A stretch of DNA of 12,661 nucleotides from Lysobacteraceae bacterium (GCA_027483745.1 JAIXTZ010000030.1:1-12661), one strand, 5' to 3'; counted from the stretch's first letter, positions 1 to 8,700 are shown. Notes: generated by a model not told the origin, from the letters alone. Numbers and translations are program-made.

Positions 1-252
1 AACCTGCTGGTCCTCGATCTGTCGGACCTCGAGTACATCAGCTCCGCCGGCCTGCGCACGGTGTTCCGCGCCCGCAAGAGCCTCGGCAGCCGCGGCGGCA
101 AGGTGCTGGTGGCGAACCCCCAGCCGCAGATCCGCAAGGTCTTCGACCTCGTGAAGGCGGTGCCCTTCTCCGAGATCTTCAGCTCCACCGCCGAGGCCGA
201 CGCCTACCTCGACGCCATGCAGAAGCGCGTGCTTTCCGGCGACGACGACTGA
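1..252 (+). CDS. STAS-domain anti-sigma factor antagonist (5' truncated)
   Basis: This is the last 83 residues of a small STAS-domain protein of the SpoIIAA/RsbV type; its start lies before the window. The fragment opens in the hydrophobic strand NLLVLDLSDL, followed by EYISSAGLRT, the STAS signature loop with the serine pair where partner anti-sigma kinases phosphorylate family members. Next come an amphipathic helix (RARKSLGSRG), a strand (KVLVANP), and a C-terminal part ending in an acidic GDDD tail. Family members switch a sigma factor or other output on by binding an anti-sigma factor when unphosphorylated. No kinase or phosphatase partner is visible, so the target is unknown. A GTG at 61 lies inside the domain and is not the start. 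The family call is confident; the role is inferred. Confidence 0.86.
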   Translation, partial: NLLVLDLSDLEYISSAGLRTVFRARKSLGSRGGKVLVANPQPQIRKVFDLVKAVPFSEIFSSTAEADAYLDAMQKRVLSGDDD

Positions 253-260
253 GGCCCGGG

Positions 261-274
261 CGGCCTTCGGGCCG
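261..274 (+). terminator. UUCG-loop hairpin after the STAS gene, possible terminator
   Basis: CGGCC (261-265), TTCG loop (266-269) and GGCCG (270-274) form a perfect 5-bp GC stem closed by a stable UUCG tetraloop, 8 bp after the stop codon of the STAS gene. No T-run follows, so it is not a textbook intrinsic terminator. It may instead stabilise the mRNA 3' end or act as a weak terminator. Confidence 0.4.
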
Positions 275-373
275 AGGTCCGGCACCAGCGCTGGCCGAGG
301 CCGTGTGCGCGGCGTGAGCGAAGACGCCAGGGTGGCCGTCGGGGACTTGTCGCAGGCGCCAGCGCCGCGCATC

Positions 374-407
374 TTCCGTCAGGGAACTTTCATATTCCCG
401 ATGGGAA
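374..407. promoter_or_regulatory. Tandem palindromes TTCC-N5-GGAA, candidate operator of the TonB receptor gene
   Basis: Two 13-bp imperfect palindromes, TTCCGTCAGGGAA (374-386) and TTCCCGATGGGAA (395-407), share the half-sites TTCC and GGAA. They start exactly 21 bp apart, about two helical turns. The second extends to a perfect 6-bp inverted repeat, ATTCCC-GAT-GGGAAT (394-408). They lie 47-81 bp before the receptor ATG and overlap weak promoter-like hexamers: TTGTCG at 347-352, 17 bp before CATCTT at 370-375, and a CATATT at 391-396. Two dimers could therefore bind cooperatively on one DNA face and control the receptor. The binding protein is unknown, and no regulator gene adjoins. Confidence 0.45.
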
Positions 408-442
408 TCCCGCACCGTCTTGCCGCGCCGAACCGCCAGCCC

Positions 443-447
443 AAGGA
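443..447 (+). promoter_or_regulatory. Ribosome binding site fixing the TonB receptor start
   Basis: AAGGA lies 7 bases before the ATG at 455. It supports that start over a GTG at 305 in the same open frame, which would put 50 residues before an obvious signal peptide. Confidence 0.75.
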
Positions 448-454
448 TGTCGCC

Positions 455-3061
455 ATGAACCGACCCGCCCTGCTCGCCCTCGCCATCGCCTCGGCCCTGT
501 CCGCCGGCGCCACCCACGCCCAGTCGAACGCCACGGTCAACACCGAGGCCGCCGACGACACCCAGACCCTCGACGCCATCGTCGTCACCGGCACGCGCGT
601 CGCCGGCCGCTCCCGCAACGACACCGCCGCCCCCGTCGATGCCATCGGCGTGCAGCAACTGGAGCGCACCGGCTCGCCGGAGATCAACCAGGCGCTCTCG
701 GTGGCGCTGCCCTCGTTCAACTTCCCGCGCCCGGGCCTCACCGACGGCACCGACACCGTGCGCCCGGCTCAGTTGCGCGGCCTCGCGCCCGACCAGACGC
801 TGGTGTTGGTGAACAGCAAGCGCCGCCATTCGGCGGCGCTGGTCAACGTCAACGGTTCGGTCGGTCGCGGCTCCGCGGCCGTGGATCTCAACACCATCCC
901 GACCGCCGCGGTGCGCACCGTCGAAGTGCTGCGCGACGGCGCCTCGGCGCAGTACGGCTCGGATGCCATCGCCGGCGTGATCAACGTGCTGTTGCGCGAG
1001 GACGACAGCGGCGGCGGCGTCACCATCAGCTATGGGCGACGCGAAAGCGAGTACACCACCCCGGTGACGCCCTTCAGCATCATCGCCGCCCCCACCAGCG
1101 CGGGCGGCGTGGGCGGCGTCCAGGCCGGCGCCCCGGCGACGCCCAACTGGGCGCAGCCGACCGAAGTGACGCGCGACGTTTCCGACGGCGACACGACGAC
1201 GATTTCGGCATGGAAGGGGCTGTCGCTCGGCGGGGCGGGATTCCTGACGATCTCCGCGGAGTTCAAGGACCAGGAACGCACCGAGCGGGGCGGTTACGAC
1301 AACCGCCAGCAGTACGCTCTGGTCAACGGCGCGTTCGACCCGCGGGAAGCCACCTTCAACCGCTTCAACGCGTGGTACGGCGAGCCGGAACTGGAGCAGA
1401 AGACCCTGTTCGCCAACGCCGGCATCGACTTCGACAGCGGCGCCCGGCTCTATGGATGGGCGAGCTGGCAAGACCGCGATGCCCGCTCGGCGGGCTTTTA
1501 CCGCTCCGCCCGCGATGCCCGGAACATCACGTCGATCTATCCGGACGGCTTCCTGCCGATCATCGCCCCAACCGTCATCGATTCGAGCGTGGCCGGCGGC
1601 GTGAAGTGGAACTGGGGCGAGTGGGCAATGGACACGTCCCTCGTGTGGGGCCGCAACGAGATGGATTTCACCATCGAGAACACCCTGAACCGGTCCATCG
1701 GCCCCAGCAGCCAGCGCAGTTTCCAGGCCGGCGGCTTCGACTACACGCAGACGACCTTCAACGTCGGTGGCACGCGCAGCTTCGCGCTCGACGCCTTCGC
1801 TTCAGACCTCTACCTCAGCGCCGGCCTCGAGGCGCGTGAGGAGACGTACCGCATCTTTGCTGGCGAACCGAACTCCTACATCAACGGCGGAGTGCTTCTC
1901 AGCGGTGCCCCGACCGCCTCGGGCGCGCAGGTCTTCCCCGGCTTCCGCCCCGCGAACGAAGTGGACGAGTCGCGCGACGCCGTCGGCCTCTACGTCGACC
2001 TCGAAGCCAACCTGACCGACAAGCTGCTGGGCTCGGTGGCGATCCGCGGCGAGGACTACTCCGACTTCGGTAGCAACCTCAGCGGCAAGCTGGCGATGCG
2101 CTACGACTTCAACGAGGCCTTCGCACTGCGTGGTTCGCTGCAGAACGGCTTCCGCGCGCCGTCGCCTCAGCAGCAGTTCTTCACCGCCACGTCGACCAAC
2201 TTCATCAACGGCGTGCCCTTCGAGATCACCACCTTCCCGGCCACGAGCCCCGTGGCGGCGGCCCTTGGCGCGCGCCCGCTGGAGGCCGAGGACTCGGTCA
2301 ACCTGTCGCTTGGCGCGGTCATCAACGTCGGCGAGGCCACGCTGACCATCGACGCCTACCGTATCGACATCGAGAACCGCATCGTGCTGTCCGAGAACAT
2401 CGGCACCGGCACGTCGGCGACCGATGTGGCCGTCCGCAACTTCCTGGCCGCACAGGGCTTCGTCGGCATCGGCGGCGGCCGCTTCTTCATCAACGGCGTG
2501 GACACCGAGACCACCGGCGTGGACGTGGTGTTGACCGTCCCCTTCGAGACGGCGTCGGCCGGGCGCTTCGACCTGACCCTGCTGGCGAACTGGAACAACA
2601 CGGACGTCACGCGCCTGCCGACGACGAGCGTGCTGTCGTCGTTCAACCCGGCACCGGTGCTGTTCGGAAGGGTGAACGTGCTGACGTTCGAGGAAGGCTC
2701 GCCGAAGGACAAGTTCGGCGCCAACCTGAACTGGTCGTTCGACCGCTTCGGCGCGACGCTGCGGGCGACCCGCTACGGCGAGGTGCTCGCGCCGGGCACG
2801 ACGGCGGCCACCGACTTCCGCCTGAGCCCCGAGGTGGTCCTCGATCTGGAAGGACGCGTGCGACTGTGGGAAGGCGCGGAGCTTGCGATTGGCGCCGAGA
2901 ACCTGACCGACCGCTACCCGGACCCGTTCCCCGTCGCCCTGCCGGCCAACGGCGCGAACGCGCGCTCGTTGAATACGACGGGCAACACGCCCTACTCCAA
3001 CTACGCGCCGTTCGGCCGCTCGGGCCGCTTCATCTACGGCCGCCTGAGCTACAGCTTCTAA
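455..3061 (+). CDS. TonB-dependent outer-membrane receptor
   Basis: An 868-residue outer-membrane transporter that would use TonB-ExbBD energy to bring a scarce ligand into the periplasm. A signal peptide covers residues 1-22 or 23 (positively charged MNR, a hydrophobic core, cleavage near ATHA/Q). A TonB-box-like segment LDAIVVTG follows at 39-46. The plug domain spans about 50-182 and includes QLRGLAPDQTLVLVN, RRHSAALVNVNG and the typical EVLRDGASAQYGSDAIAGVINV. The rest is a beta-barrel with aromatic-rich strands, the TonB-receptor motif LRGSLQNGFRAPSPQQ, and a terminal strand ending in YGRLSYSF, whose final Phe fits outer-membrane assembly signals. Length is normal for the family. No siderophore, vitamin or sugar genes adjoin, so the ligand cannot be named. 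The start is set by a Shine-Dalgarno site; the gene probably has its own promoter. Confidence 0.95.
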   Translation: MNRPALLALAIASALSAGATHAQSNATVNTEAADDTQTLDAIVVTGTRVAGRSRNDTAAPVDAIGVQQLERTGSPEINQALSVALPSFNFPRPGLTDGTDTVRPAQLRGLAPDQTLVLVNSKRRHSAALVNVNGSVGRGSAAVDLNTIPTAAVRTVEVLRDGASAQYGSDAIAGVINVLLREDDSGGGVTISYGRRESEYTTPVTPFSIIAAPTSAGGVGGVQAGAPATPNWAQPTEVTRDVSDGDTTTISAWKGLSLGGAGFLTISAEFKDQERTERGGYDNRQQYALVNGAFDPREATFNRFNAWYGEPELEQKTLFANAGIDFDSGARLYGWASWQDRDARSAGFYRSARDARNITSIYPDGFLPIIAPTVIDSSVAGGVKWNWGEWAMDTSLVWGRNEMDFTIENTLNRSIGPSSQRSFQAGGFDYTQTTFNVGGTRSFALDAFASDLYLSAGLEAREETYRIFAGEPNSYINGGVLLSGAPTASGAQVFPGFRPANEVDESRDAVGLYVDLEANLTDKLLGSVAIRGEDYSDFGSNLSGKLAMRYDFNEAFALRGSLQNGFRAPSPQQQFFTATSTNFINGVPFEITTFPATSPVAAALGARPLEAEDSVNLSLGAVINVGEATLTIDAYRIDIENRIVLSENIGTGTSATDVAVRNFLAAQGFVGIGGGRFFINGVDTETTGVDVVLTVPFETASAGRFDLTLLANWNNTDVTRLPTTSVLSSFNPAPVLFGRVNVLTFEEGSPKDKFGANLNWSFDRFGATLRATRYGEVLAPGTTAATDFRLSPEVVLDLEGRVRLWEGAELAIGAENLTDRYPDPFPVALPANGANARSLNTTGNTPYSNYAPFGRSGRFIYGRLSYSF

Positions 3062-3074
3062 GCCCCGGCGAGCG

Positions 3075-4673
3075 TCAGCCGAACAGATCGCCCTGCGTCG
3101 CCCCGTGCGGCGCGGGATTTTCTTTTGCCCGCGAGCCGGCGCCGCTCCCGTCGAGGCGCGGCCTCGTCTGCTTCATCCGGCTGCCGTGTTTCACCAGCAC
3201 CGCGCGCGCGCCTTCGCGCATGCCTTCGGCGTGGCGCCACCAGGCGGTGAGCTTCGCCTTCGCTTCGCGCGCGGCCTGTTCGTGGTCGCGGATCGGTTCG
3301 GGGTAATCGCGGCCGAGCACCACGCCGTGCTTCGCGAGTTGGGCGGGCGGGAGCTGCCACGGCAGGTGGATCCACGGCGCGGGCAAGGCCGCGAGCTCCG
3401 GCACCCAGCGGCGCACGAAGGTGCCGTCCGGGTCCTGGTCGAGGCCCTGCTTCACCGGGTTGTAGATGCGCGGGATGTTGATGCCGGTGACGCCGCTCTG
3501 CATCTGCACCTGCGGCCAGTGGATGCCGGGCTCGTAGTCGGTGAACTGCCGCGCGAGGTGCAGGCCGGTCTCGCGCCAGTGCAGCCAGAGGTGGTAACTC
3601 GCGACCGCAACCAGCATCGCCCGCATGCGGAAGTTGATCCAGCCGGTCGTGCTGAGCATGCGCAGGCAGGCATCCACGAAGGGCCAGCCGGTGGTGCCGG
3701 TGCGCCAGGCCTCGAAGGCCGCGCGGTCGAAATCGCCTTCGCGCAGGCCGTCGAAGCCGCGATGCGTGTTGCGGAACTCGATGGCGGGCTCGCTCTCGAG
3801 CTTCTGCATGAAGTGGCCCTGCCAGTGCAGGCGTGATTCGAAGCTCTGCAGGGCCCGCGCCGGCGTGCCGCGCCCGGCCCACTGCGCGTCGCGCGAGGCG
3901 GCCACGGCTTCGCGGATCGAGACCGTACCGGTGGCGAAATGCACCGACAGCCGCGAACACACTTTCGGCGCGCTGATCGGGCTGCTCATGCCTCGCGAAT
4001 AGGTGGCTCCGCGGCCGTCGACGAAGCTGCCGAGCAAGCGCAGCGCCGAGGCCCGCCCGCCCGGCTGGCGCCCCGGGCAGGGGTCGTCGGGCAGGCCGAG
4101 GTCAAGGGCACCGGGCAAGGCCTCGCAGCGGAGGTCGGCGAGTGCACGGCCGGACGCGTGATCGATCCCGTTCAGCGGGCGAGCCGGCATCAGCGCGACG
4201 GGCGCCGGCAACGGCGCCTCCCCGTTGTGGCCTTCCCAGTGCCGCGCCCAGCCGTCGCGACGCCGCAAGCGGCGCACCGTGCTGCCGTTCGGGTGCTCGA
4301 TGAAGGGAAGGCCGGCCTCGCGCAGCCACGCGCCCACGCGGCGGTCGCGGGCGAAGGTCCAGGCGTTGCCGGTTTCCTCGTGGGCGTGCACTTCGGCGAG
4401 GCCGAACGCGCCGTGCAGCGCCGCGAAGGCCTCGACGGCATCGCCGCGCAGCACCTGTAGCCGTGCGCCGAGTGCAGCGAGTTCGGTGCGCAGTTCCTGC
4501 AAGCCCTCGCGGAACACCGCCCACTGCCGCGCGCTGGCGTCGTCCTGCTGCCACAGCGCCGGCTCGATGACGTACACCGGCAGCACCGGCCGGCCGCTGG
4601 CCCCGGCGGCGAGCAGCGGCGCATGGTCGGCAATGCGCAGGTCGCGCTTGAACCAGACGAGGGCGTGGGACAT
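3075..4673 (-). CDS. Photolyase/cryptochrome-family FAD-binding protein
   Basis: A 532-residue flavoprotein of the deoxyribodipyrimidine photolyase/cryptochrome family, expected to repair UV dimers in DNA or sense blue light. The N-terminal alpha/beta antenna domain begins HALVWFKRDLRIADHAPL (residues 3-20) and runs to about 130. The FAD domain shows the phosphate-binding SRLSVHFATG (240-249), ALQSFESRLHWQGHF (274-288), TGWPFVDACLRMLSTTGW (328-345) and IYNPVKQGLDQDPDGTFVRRWVPEL (403-427). Tryptophans W323, W366 and W386 sit where the electron-transfer triad of E. coli photolyase would be. The active-site segment reads EPGIHWPQVQMQSG instead of the usual NNGGWQWAAS, so this is a distinct subclade and repair activity is not assured. 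I chose the ATG at 4673 because it directly precedes the conserved antenna start; the frame stays open 29 codons upstream. The disordered tail ends in QGDLFG. Confidence 0.93.
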   Translation of the reverse strand: MSHALVWFKRDLRIADHAPLLAAGASGRPVLPVYVIEPALWQQDDASARQWAVFREGLQELRTELAALGARLQVLRGDAVEAFAALHGAFGLAEVHAHEETGNAWTFARDRRVGAWLREAGLPFIEHPNGSTVRRLRRRDGWARHWEGHNGEAPLPAPVALMPARPLNGIDHASGRALADLRCEALPGALDLGLPDDPCPGRQPGGRASALRLLGSFVDGRGATYSRGMSSPISAPKVCSRLSVHFATGTVSIREAVAASRDAQWAGRGTPARALQSFESRLHWQGHFMQKLESEPAIEFRNTHRGFDGLREGDFDRAAFEAWRTGTTGWPFVDACLRMLSTTGWINFRMRAMLVAVASYHLWLHWRETGLHLARQFTDYEPGIHWPQVQMQSGVTGINIPRIYNPVKQGLDQDPDGTFVRRWVPELAALPAPWIHLPWQLPPAQLAKHGVVLGRDYPEPIRDHEQAAREAKAKLTAWWRHAEGMREGARAVLVKHGSRMKQTRPRLDGSGAGSRAKENPAPHGATQGDLFG

Positions 4674-4734
4674 CGCGCGATGCTGCCCAATGGCCTCTGC
4701 AGCCCGGGTGAAACGTACGAGGCACGGGCCGTCG

Positions 4735-4742
4735 GCTAGTCT
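4735..4742 (+). promoter_or_regulatory. GCTAGTCT box, candidate -10 region of yceH
   Basis: GCTAGTCT contains the TAnnnT pattern of a -10 element (TAGTCT, 4737-4742), 44 bp before the yceH ATG. No good -35 hexamer lies 16-18 bp upstream. Similar boxes precede the genes at 5770 and 9118. The 113-bp divergent gap (4674-4786) must also hold the photolyase promoter, for which I saw no convincing hexamers. Confidence 0.3.
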
Positions 4743-4786
4743 GGCGGCCTCCCTGTCCAACGCGGCCCTTCGCCGCGGAGCCCCCG

Positions 4787-5440
4787 ATGAGCGACACCCC
4801 TTCCCTCCTGCTCGACGCTGCCGAAGCCCGCGTGCTCGGCTGCCTCGTCGAGAAAGAAGCCACCACGCCCGAGCAGTACCCGCTCACCGAGAACGCGGCG
4901 CTGCAGGCCGCGAACCAGAAGACCAGCCGTGAACCGGTGATGGCGCTGGAAACCGGCGAAGTGGCGCGCGCGCTGCGCGGCCTCGAGGCCAAGTCCCTCG
5001 CGCGGCGCGTCGATGGCGCCCGCGCCCTGCGCTTCGAGCACAGCGCCGCACGCACGCTCGAGCTCACCCGCGGCCAGCTCGTGGCGCTGGCCCTGCTGAT
5101 GCTGCGCGGCCCGCAGACCGCGGCGGAACTGCAGTCGCGCAGCGAGCGCCTTCATCGTTACGCCGATGCCGACGACCTCGCCCATGCGCTGGAGCGCCTC
5201 GCCGCCCGGGGCTTCGCGGTCGCCCTGCCCCGCGCACCGGGCCAACGCGAAGGCCGCTGGGCGCACCTGCTTTGCGGTCCCGTGGACTTCAGCGCGATGG
5301 CCCTCGACACCGGCGTCGCGCCAACGCGTGAATCCGCAGCGCGGAGCGACGATGTGCTGCTCGCGCGCATCGAGGCGCTCGAGGCCCGGTTGGGCGCCCT
5401 CGAAGCCCGGCTCGCCGCCGGCGAGCGCCCCAGGGACTGA
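4787..5440 (+). CDS. yceH: YceH family (DUF480/UPF0502) winged-helix protein
   Basis: A 217-residue protein matching the YceH family in sequence and length (E. coli YceH is about 215). The hallmark N-terminal segment LLLDAAEARVLGCLVEKEAT (residues 7-26) is followed by TPEQYPLT and the signature AANQKTSREPVMAL (41-54), then winged-helix repeats at about 10-85 and 95-165, including LTRGQLVALALLMLRGPQTAAELQSRSE. The C-terminus ends in an EALEARLGALEARLAAGE heptad pattern (196-213), a short coiled coil that suggests self-association. The molecular role of the family is not well defined; the two winged-helix units suggest nucleic-acid or protein binding. The start is supported by GGAG at 4777-4780, 6 bases before the ATG. 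It is divergent from the photolyase-like gene and sits 5 bp before the DUF1289 gene, so it is probably the first gene of a two-gene operon. Confidence 0.94.
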   Translation: MSDTPSLLLDAAEARVLGCLVEKEATTPEQYPLTENAALQAANQKTSREPVMALETGEVARALRGLEAKSLARRVDGARALRFEHSAARTLELTRGQLVALALLMLRGPQTAAELQSRSERLHRYADADDLAHALERLAARGFAVALPRAPGQREGRWAHLLCGPVDFSAMALDTGVAPTRESAARSDDVLLARIEALEARLGALEARLAAGERPRD

Positions 5441-5445
5441 GCGGC

Positions 5446-5691
5446 ATGGCGCCGGCTCGGCCGCCGATGGTCCGGCCTCCTCGTCGCCCCATCGACGAGG
5501 CGCCCACGCCGGCGTCGCCCTGCATCCGCCAGTGCTGTCTCGACGATGCCGACGAATGCGTGGGCTGCGGGCGGACGCTGGAGGAGATCAAGGCTTGGCA
5601 CGGGGCGGACGCCGAAGGACGAGCCGGCATCCTCGACGCCGCCGCTGCCCGGCGCGACGCCCGCGCCCGGCGCTTCCCGCCGGCTCGCTGA
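5446..5691 (+). CDS. DUF1289 small cysteine-rich protein
   Basis: An 81-residue protein with the DUF1289 motif SPCIRQCCLDDADECVGCGRT (residues 24-44), then LEEIKAW. Cysteines C26, C30, C38 and C41 form a C-x3-C-x7-C-x2-C pattern that probably binds a metal such as zinc or an Fe-S cluster. C31 is a fifth, adjacent cysteine. The function of the family is not established. The Pro/Arg-rich first 20 residues and the Ala/Arg-rich tail look disordered. It starts 5 bp after yceH stops, and AGGGA at 5432-5436, inside the end of yceH, would serve as its ribosome site (9-base spacing), indicating co-transcription. A second in-frame ATG at 5467 would shorten it by 7 residues without touching the motif. 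Confidence 0.88.
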   Translation: MAPARPPMVRPPRRPIDEAPTPASPCIRQCCLDDADECVGCGRTLEEIKAWHGADAEGRAGILDAAAARRDARARRFPPAR

Positions 5692-5733
5692 GCGAACCCT
5701 GCGCTTCGGCACAGGCCGGGCAGCGCCACTGCC

Positions 5734-5760
5734 GCTACGCTCGGGGGCTCGCCCCAGGGG
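5734..5760 (+). promoter_or_regulatory. Leader of the propeller-amidohydrolase gene: GCTACGCT box, hairpin and ribosome site
   Basis: The 78-bp gap 5692-5769 contains a GCTACGCT box (5734-5741; TACGCT fits TAnnnT), a GGGG-CTCG-CCCC hairpin (5744-5755), and an AGGGG ribosome site (5756-5760) 9 bases before the ATG. If the box is a -10 element, transcription would begin near 5748, inside the hairpin. No clear -35 was seen. The gene may also be read from the yceH operon. Confidence 0.3.
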
Positions 5761-5769
5761 AACCCACGC

Positions 5770-8700
5770 ATGCGCCACACCCGTCTCGCGATCGCCGCCG
5801 CGCTCGCCCTCGCCGCCTCCGCCCCGTTCGCCGCCGACACCCCCGCCTGGGACGTCAACGCCGAACATGGCCCGACGAAGACCGTGCGCTTCACGACGGA
5901 CGAAGGCACGTGGCTGGACCTCGACGTCGCGCCCGATGGCCGCACGATGGTGTTCTCGATGCTCGGCGACCTCTACCGGCTACCGATCAACGGCGGCCGC
6001 GCCACGCGCCTCACCTCGGGCCCGGCCTGGGACGTGCAGCCGCGCTACTCGCCGGATGGCCGCGAAATCGCCTACACCTCCGACCGCGACGGCGGCAACA
6101 ACCTGTGGCGGATGCAGGCCGATGGCACGCGCACGGTGCAGGTGACGAAGGAACGCTTCCGCCTGCTCAACAACCCCGCGTGGACGCCCGACGGCCAGTA
6201 CCTGATCGGCCGCAAGCACTTCACCGGCATGCGCTCGCTCGGCGCCGGTGAGCTGTGGCTCTACCACCGCGACGGTGGCGACGGCCTGCAGCTGACGACG
6301 CAGAAGAACGACCAGCAGGACCTCGGTGAACCCGCCGTGTCGCCGGACGGCCGCTACGTCTACTTCAGTGAGGACGTCAGCGAAGGCCCGTCGTTCCAGT
6401 ACAACAAGGACCCGCACGGCCTGATCTACGCCATCAAGCGCCTCGACCGCCAGACCGGCGAGATCGAAACGCTGGTGAGCAGCCCCGGTGGCGCGGTGCG
6501 CCCGCAGCCCTCGCCGGACGGCAAGACCCTCGCCTTCGTGAAGCGCGTGCGCGAGAAGTCCGTGCTGCACCTGATGGACCTCGAATCGGGCCAGGTGCGC
6601 CCGCTGTGGGATGGCCTCGAGCGCGACCAGCAGGAAGGCTGGGCGATCTTCGGGCCCTACGCCAATTTCGACTGGACGCCGGACGGTGCGGCCCTCGTGG
6701 TGTGGGGCAAAGACGGCCACTTCTGGCGCGTCGATGCGGCCAGCGGCGAAGCCACGAACATTCCCTTCACTGCCGAGGTCGAACAGCGCGTCACCGAGGC
6801 GCCGCGGCAGGCCAAGACCTTGCCCGACGGCACGTTCGAACCGCGGATGATCCGCGACGTCGCCACGTCCACCGACGGCCGCCGGGTGGCTTTCCACGCC
6901 GTGGGCCGCCTGTGGCTGCGCGAGGGCAGCGGCCGCGCGCGCGCGATCAGTGATCGCAACGACCGCTTCGAGTACCAGCCGGCCTTCTCGCCGGACGGCA
7001 CCAAGCTGGTGTTCACCACCTGGAACGACGAGACGCGCGGCCAGGTCGTCGAGCGCGACCTCCGCAGCGGCAGCGAGCGCGTACTCACGACCGTGCGCGG
7101 CATCTACTACGGCCCGCGCTATTCGCCGGACGGCCGCAGCATCGTCTTCGTGCGCGACAGCGGCAACTCGATGATCGGCAGCGCCTGGGGCCGCGACGCC
7201 GGCCTTTACGTGATGCCGGCGGCCGGCGGCGAGCCGCGCAAGGTCGCCGATGACGGCCGCGAACCGCAGTTCAGCGCCGACGGCAACCGCGTGCTTTACC
7301 TGACGGGCGGCGGGCTTTCGAAGAAGCTGATGTCGGTGGGCCTGCACGGCGAGCAGCCGCGCGAGGTGCTCGACCTCAAGTACATCGATGCCGTAAGCGT
7401 CTCGCCGGACGGCACGCAGGTGGCCTTCACCGAGTTGTTCAACGCCTACGTGGCCCCGCTGCCGGCCACCGGCGCGGCGATCGCGCTCTCGAAGGACACC
7501 AAGGCCGTGCCGGTGACGGCGCTGACCACGCAGGTCGGCGCCTACCTGCACTGGTCGGACGCCGATTCGCTGCACTGGATGGCTGGCGGGAAGTACGTGA
7601 GCCGCGACCTCGGCGCCACGCGCGACAACGGCGGCGCAAGCCTCGCGCCGACCGTCGCCGTCGACACGCCGACGGAGACGGTGGCGATCACCGGCGGCCG
7701 CGTCATCACGATGCGCGATGCGGAATCCACGCAGGAAGTGATCGAGGACGGCGTGGTGCTGGTGCGCGGCGACCGCATCGTGGCGGTCGGTGCACGCGGC
7801 AGCGTCGCGGTACCCGAGGGCGCGCGCGTCGTCGATGCCACGGGCAAGACCGTCGTGCCGGGCTTCGTCGATGCCCACGCGCATTCCAGCCATTTCTTCA
7901 GCGGCGTGATCCCGCAGGCCAACTGGACCTACTACGCCAACCTCGCCTTCGGCATCACCACGATGTTCGATCCGTCGGCGACGACCGAGACGGTGTTCTC
8001 GCAGGCCGAGCTGGTGCAAGCCGGCCGCCTCGTCGGCCCGCGCGTGTTCTCGACCGGCACGATCCTCTATGGCGCCGACGGTGATTTCAAGGCGGTGGTG
8101 AACTCCATCGATGACGCGCGCAACCACCTCGGCCGCCTGCAGGCCAACGGCGCCTTCGCGGTGAAGAGCTACAACCAACCGCGCCGCGACCAGCGCCAGC
8201 AGATCAACCAGGCCGCGCGCGAGCTGGGGATGATGACCGTCGAGGAAGGCGGCAGCACCCTGCAGCACAACCTCACGATGATCGTCGACGGCAGCAGCAA
8301 CATCGAACACAACCTGCCGGTGGCACCGCTGCGCCGTGACGTGGTCGAACTGTGGCGGCAGACCGACGTGCGTAACACGCCGACGCTGGTCGTGAGCTTC
8401 GGCGGCCTCTCGGGCGAGTACTGGTGGTACGCCCGCGAGAACGTCTGGGAGAACGAGCGCCTGCTGCGCTTCTTCCCGCGCGAGACGTTGGACTCGCGCA
8501 GCATCCGTCGCGAGGTCGGGCCGGACTGGGATTACTGGCATGTCACCGTCGCCGAATCGCTGAAGACCCTCCGCGATGCGGGCGTCGGCGTGCAGGTCGG
8601 CGGCCACGGCCAGCTGCAGGGCCTCGCCCCGCACTGGGAGATGTGGATGCTGGGCCAGGGCGGCTTCACCAACTTCGAAGCCCTGCGCGCGTTCACCATC

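Noticed and set aside
305..454. A 50-codon N-terminal extension of the receptor from a GTG at 305.
   Set aside because: It would bury the signal peptide inside the protein, and the ATG at 455 has a proper ribosome site. This stretch is the promoter and operator region.
179..1471. An open frame of 430 codons antisense to the start of the receptor gene.
   Set aside because: Arg/Gly-rich shadow crossing the STAS gene end, the intergenic region and the receptor signal peptide; no domain and no ribosome site.
4674..4760. A 29-codon N-terminal extension of the photolyase-like protein.
   Set aside because: The conserved antenna-domain start follows directly after the ATG at 4673, and the extension resembles no family member.
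3075..5691. The photolyase-like, yceH and DUF1289 genes as a DNA-repair island.
   Set aside because: The photolyase-like gene is divergent from the other two, and neither YceH nor DUF1289 has a known repair role. Adjacency alone is not enough.
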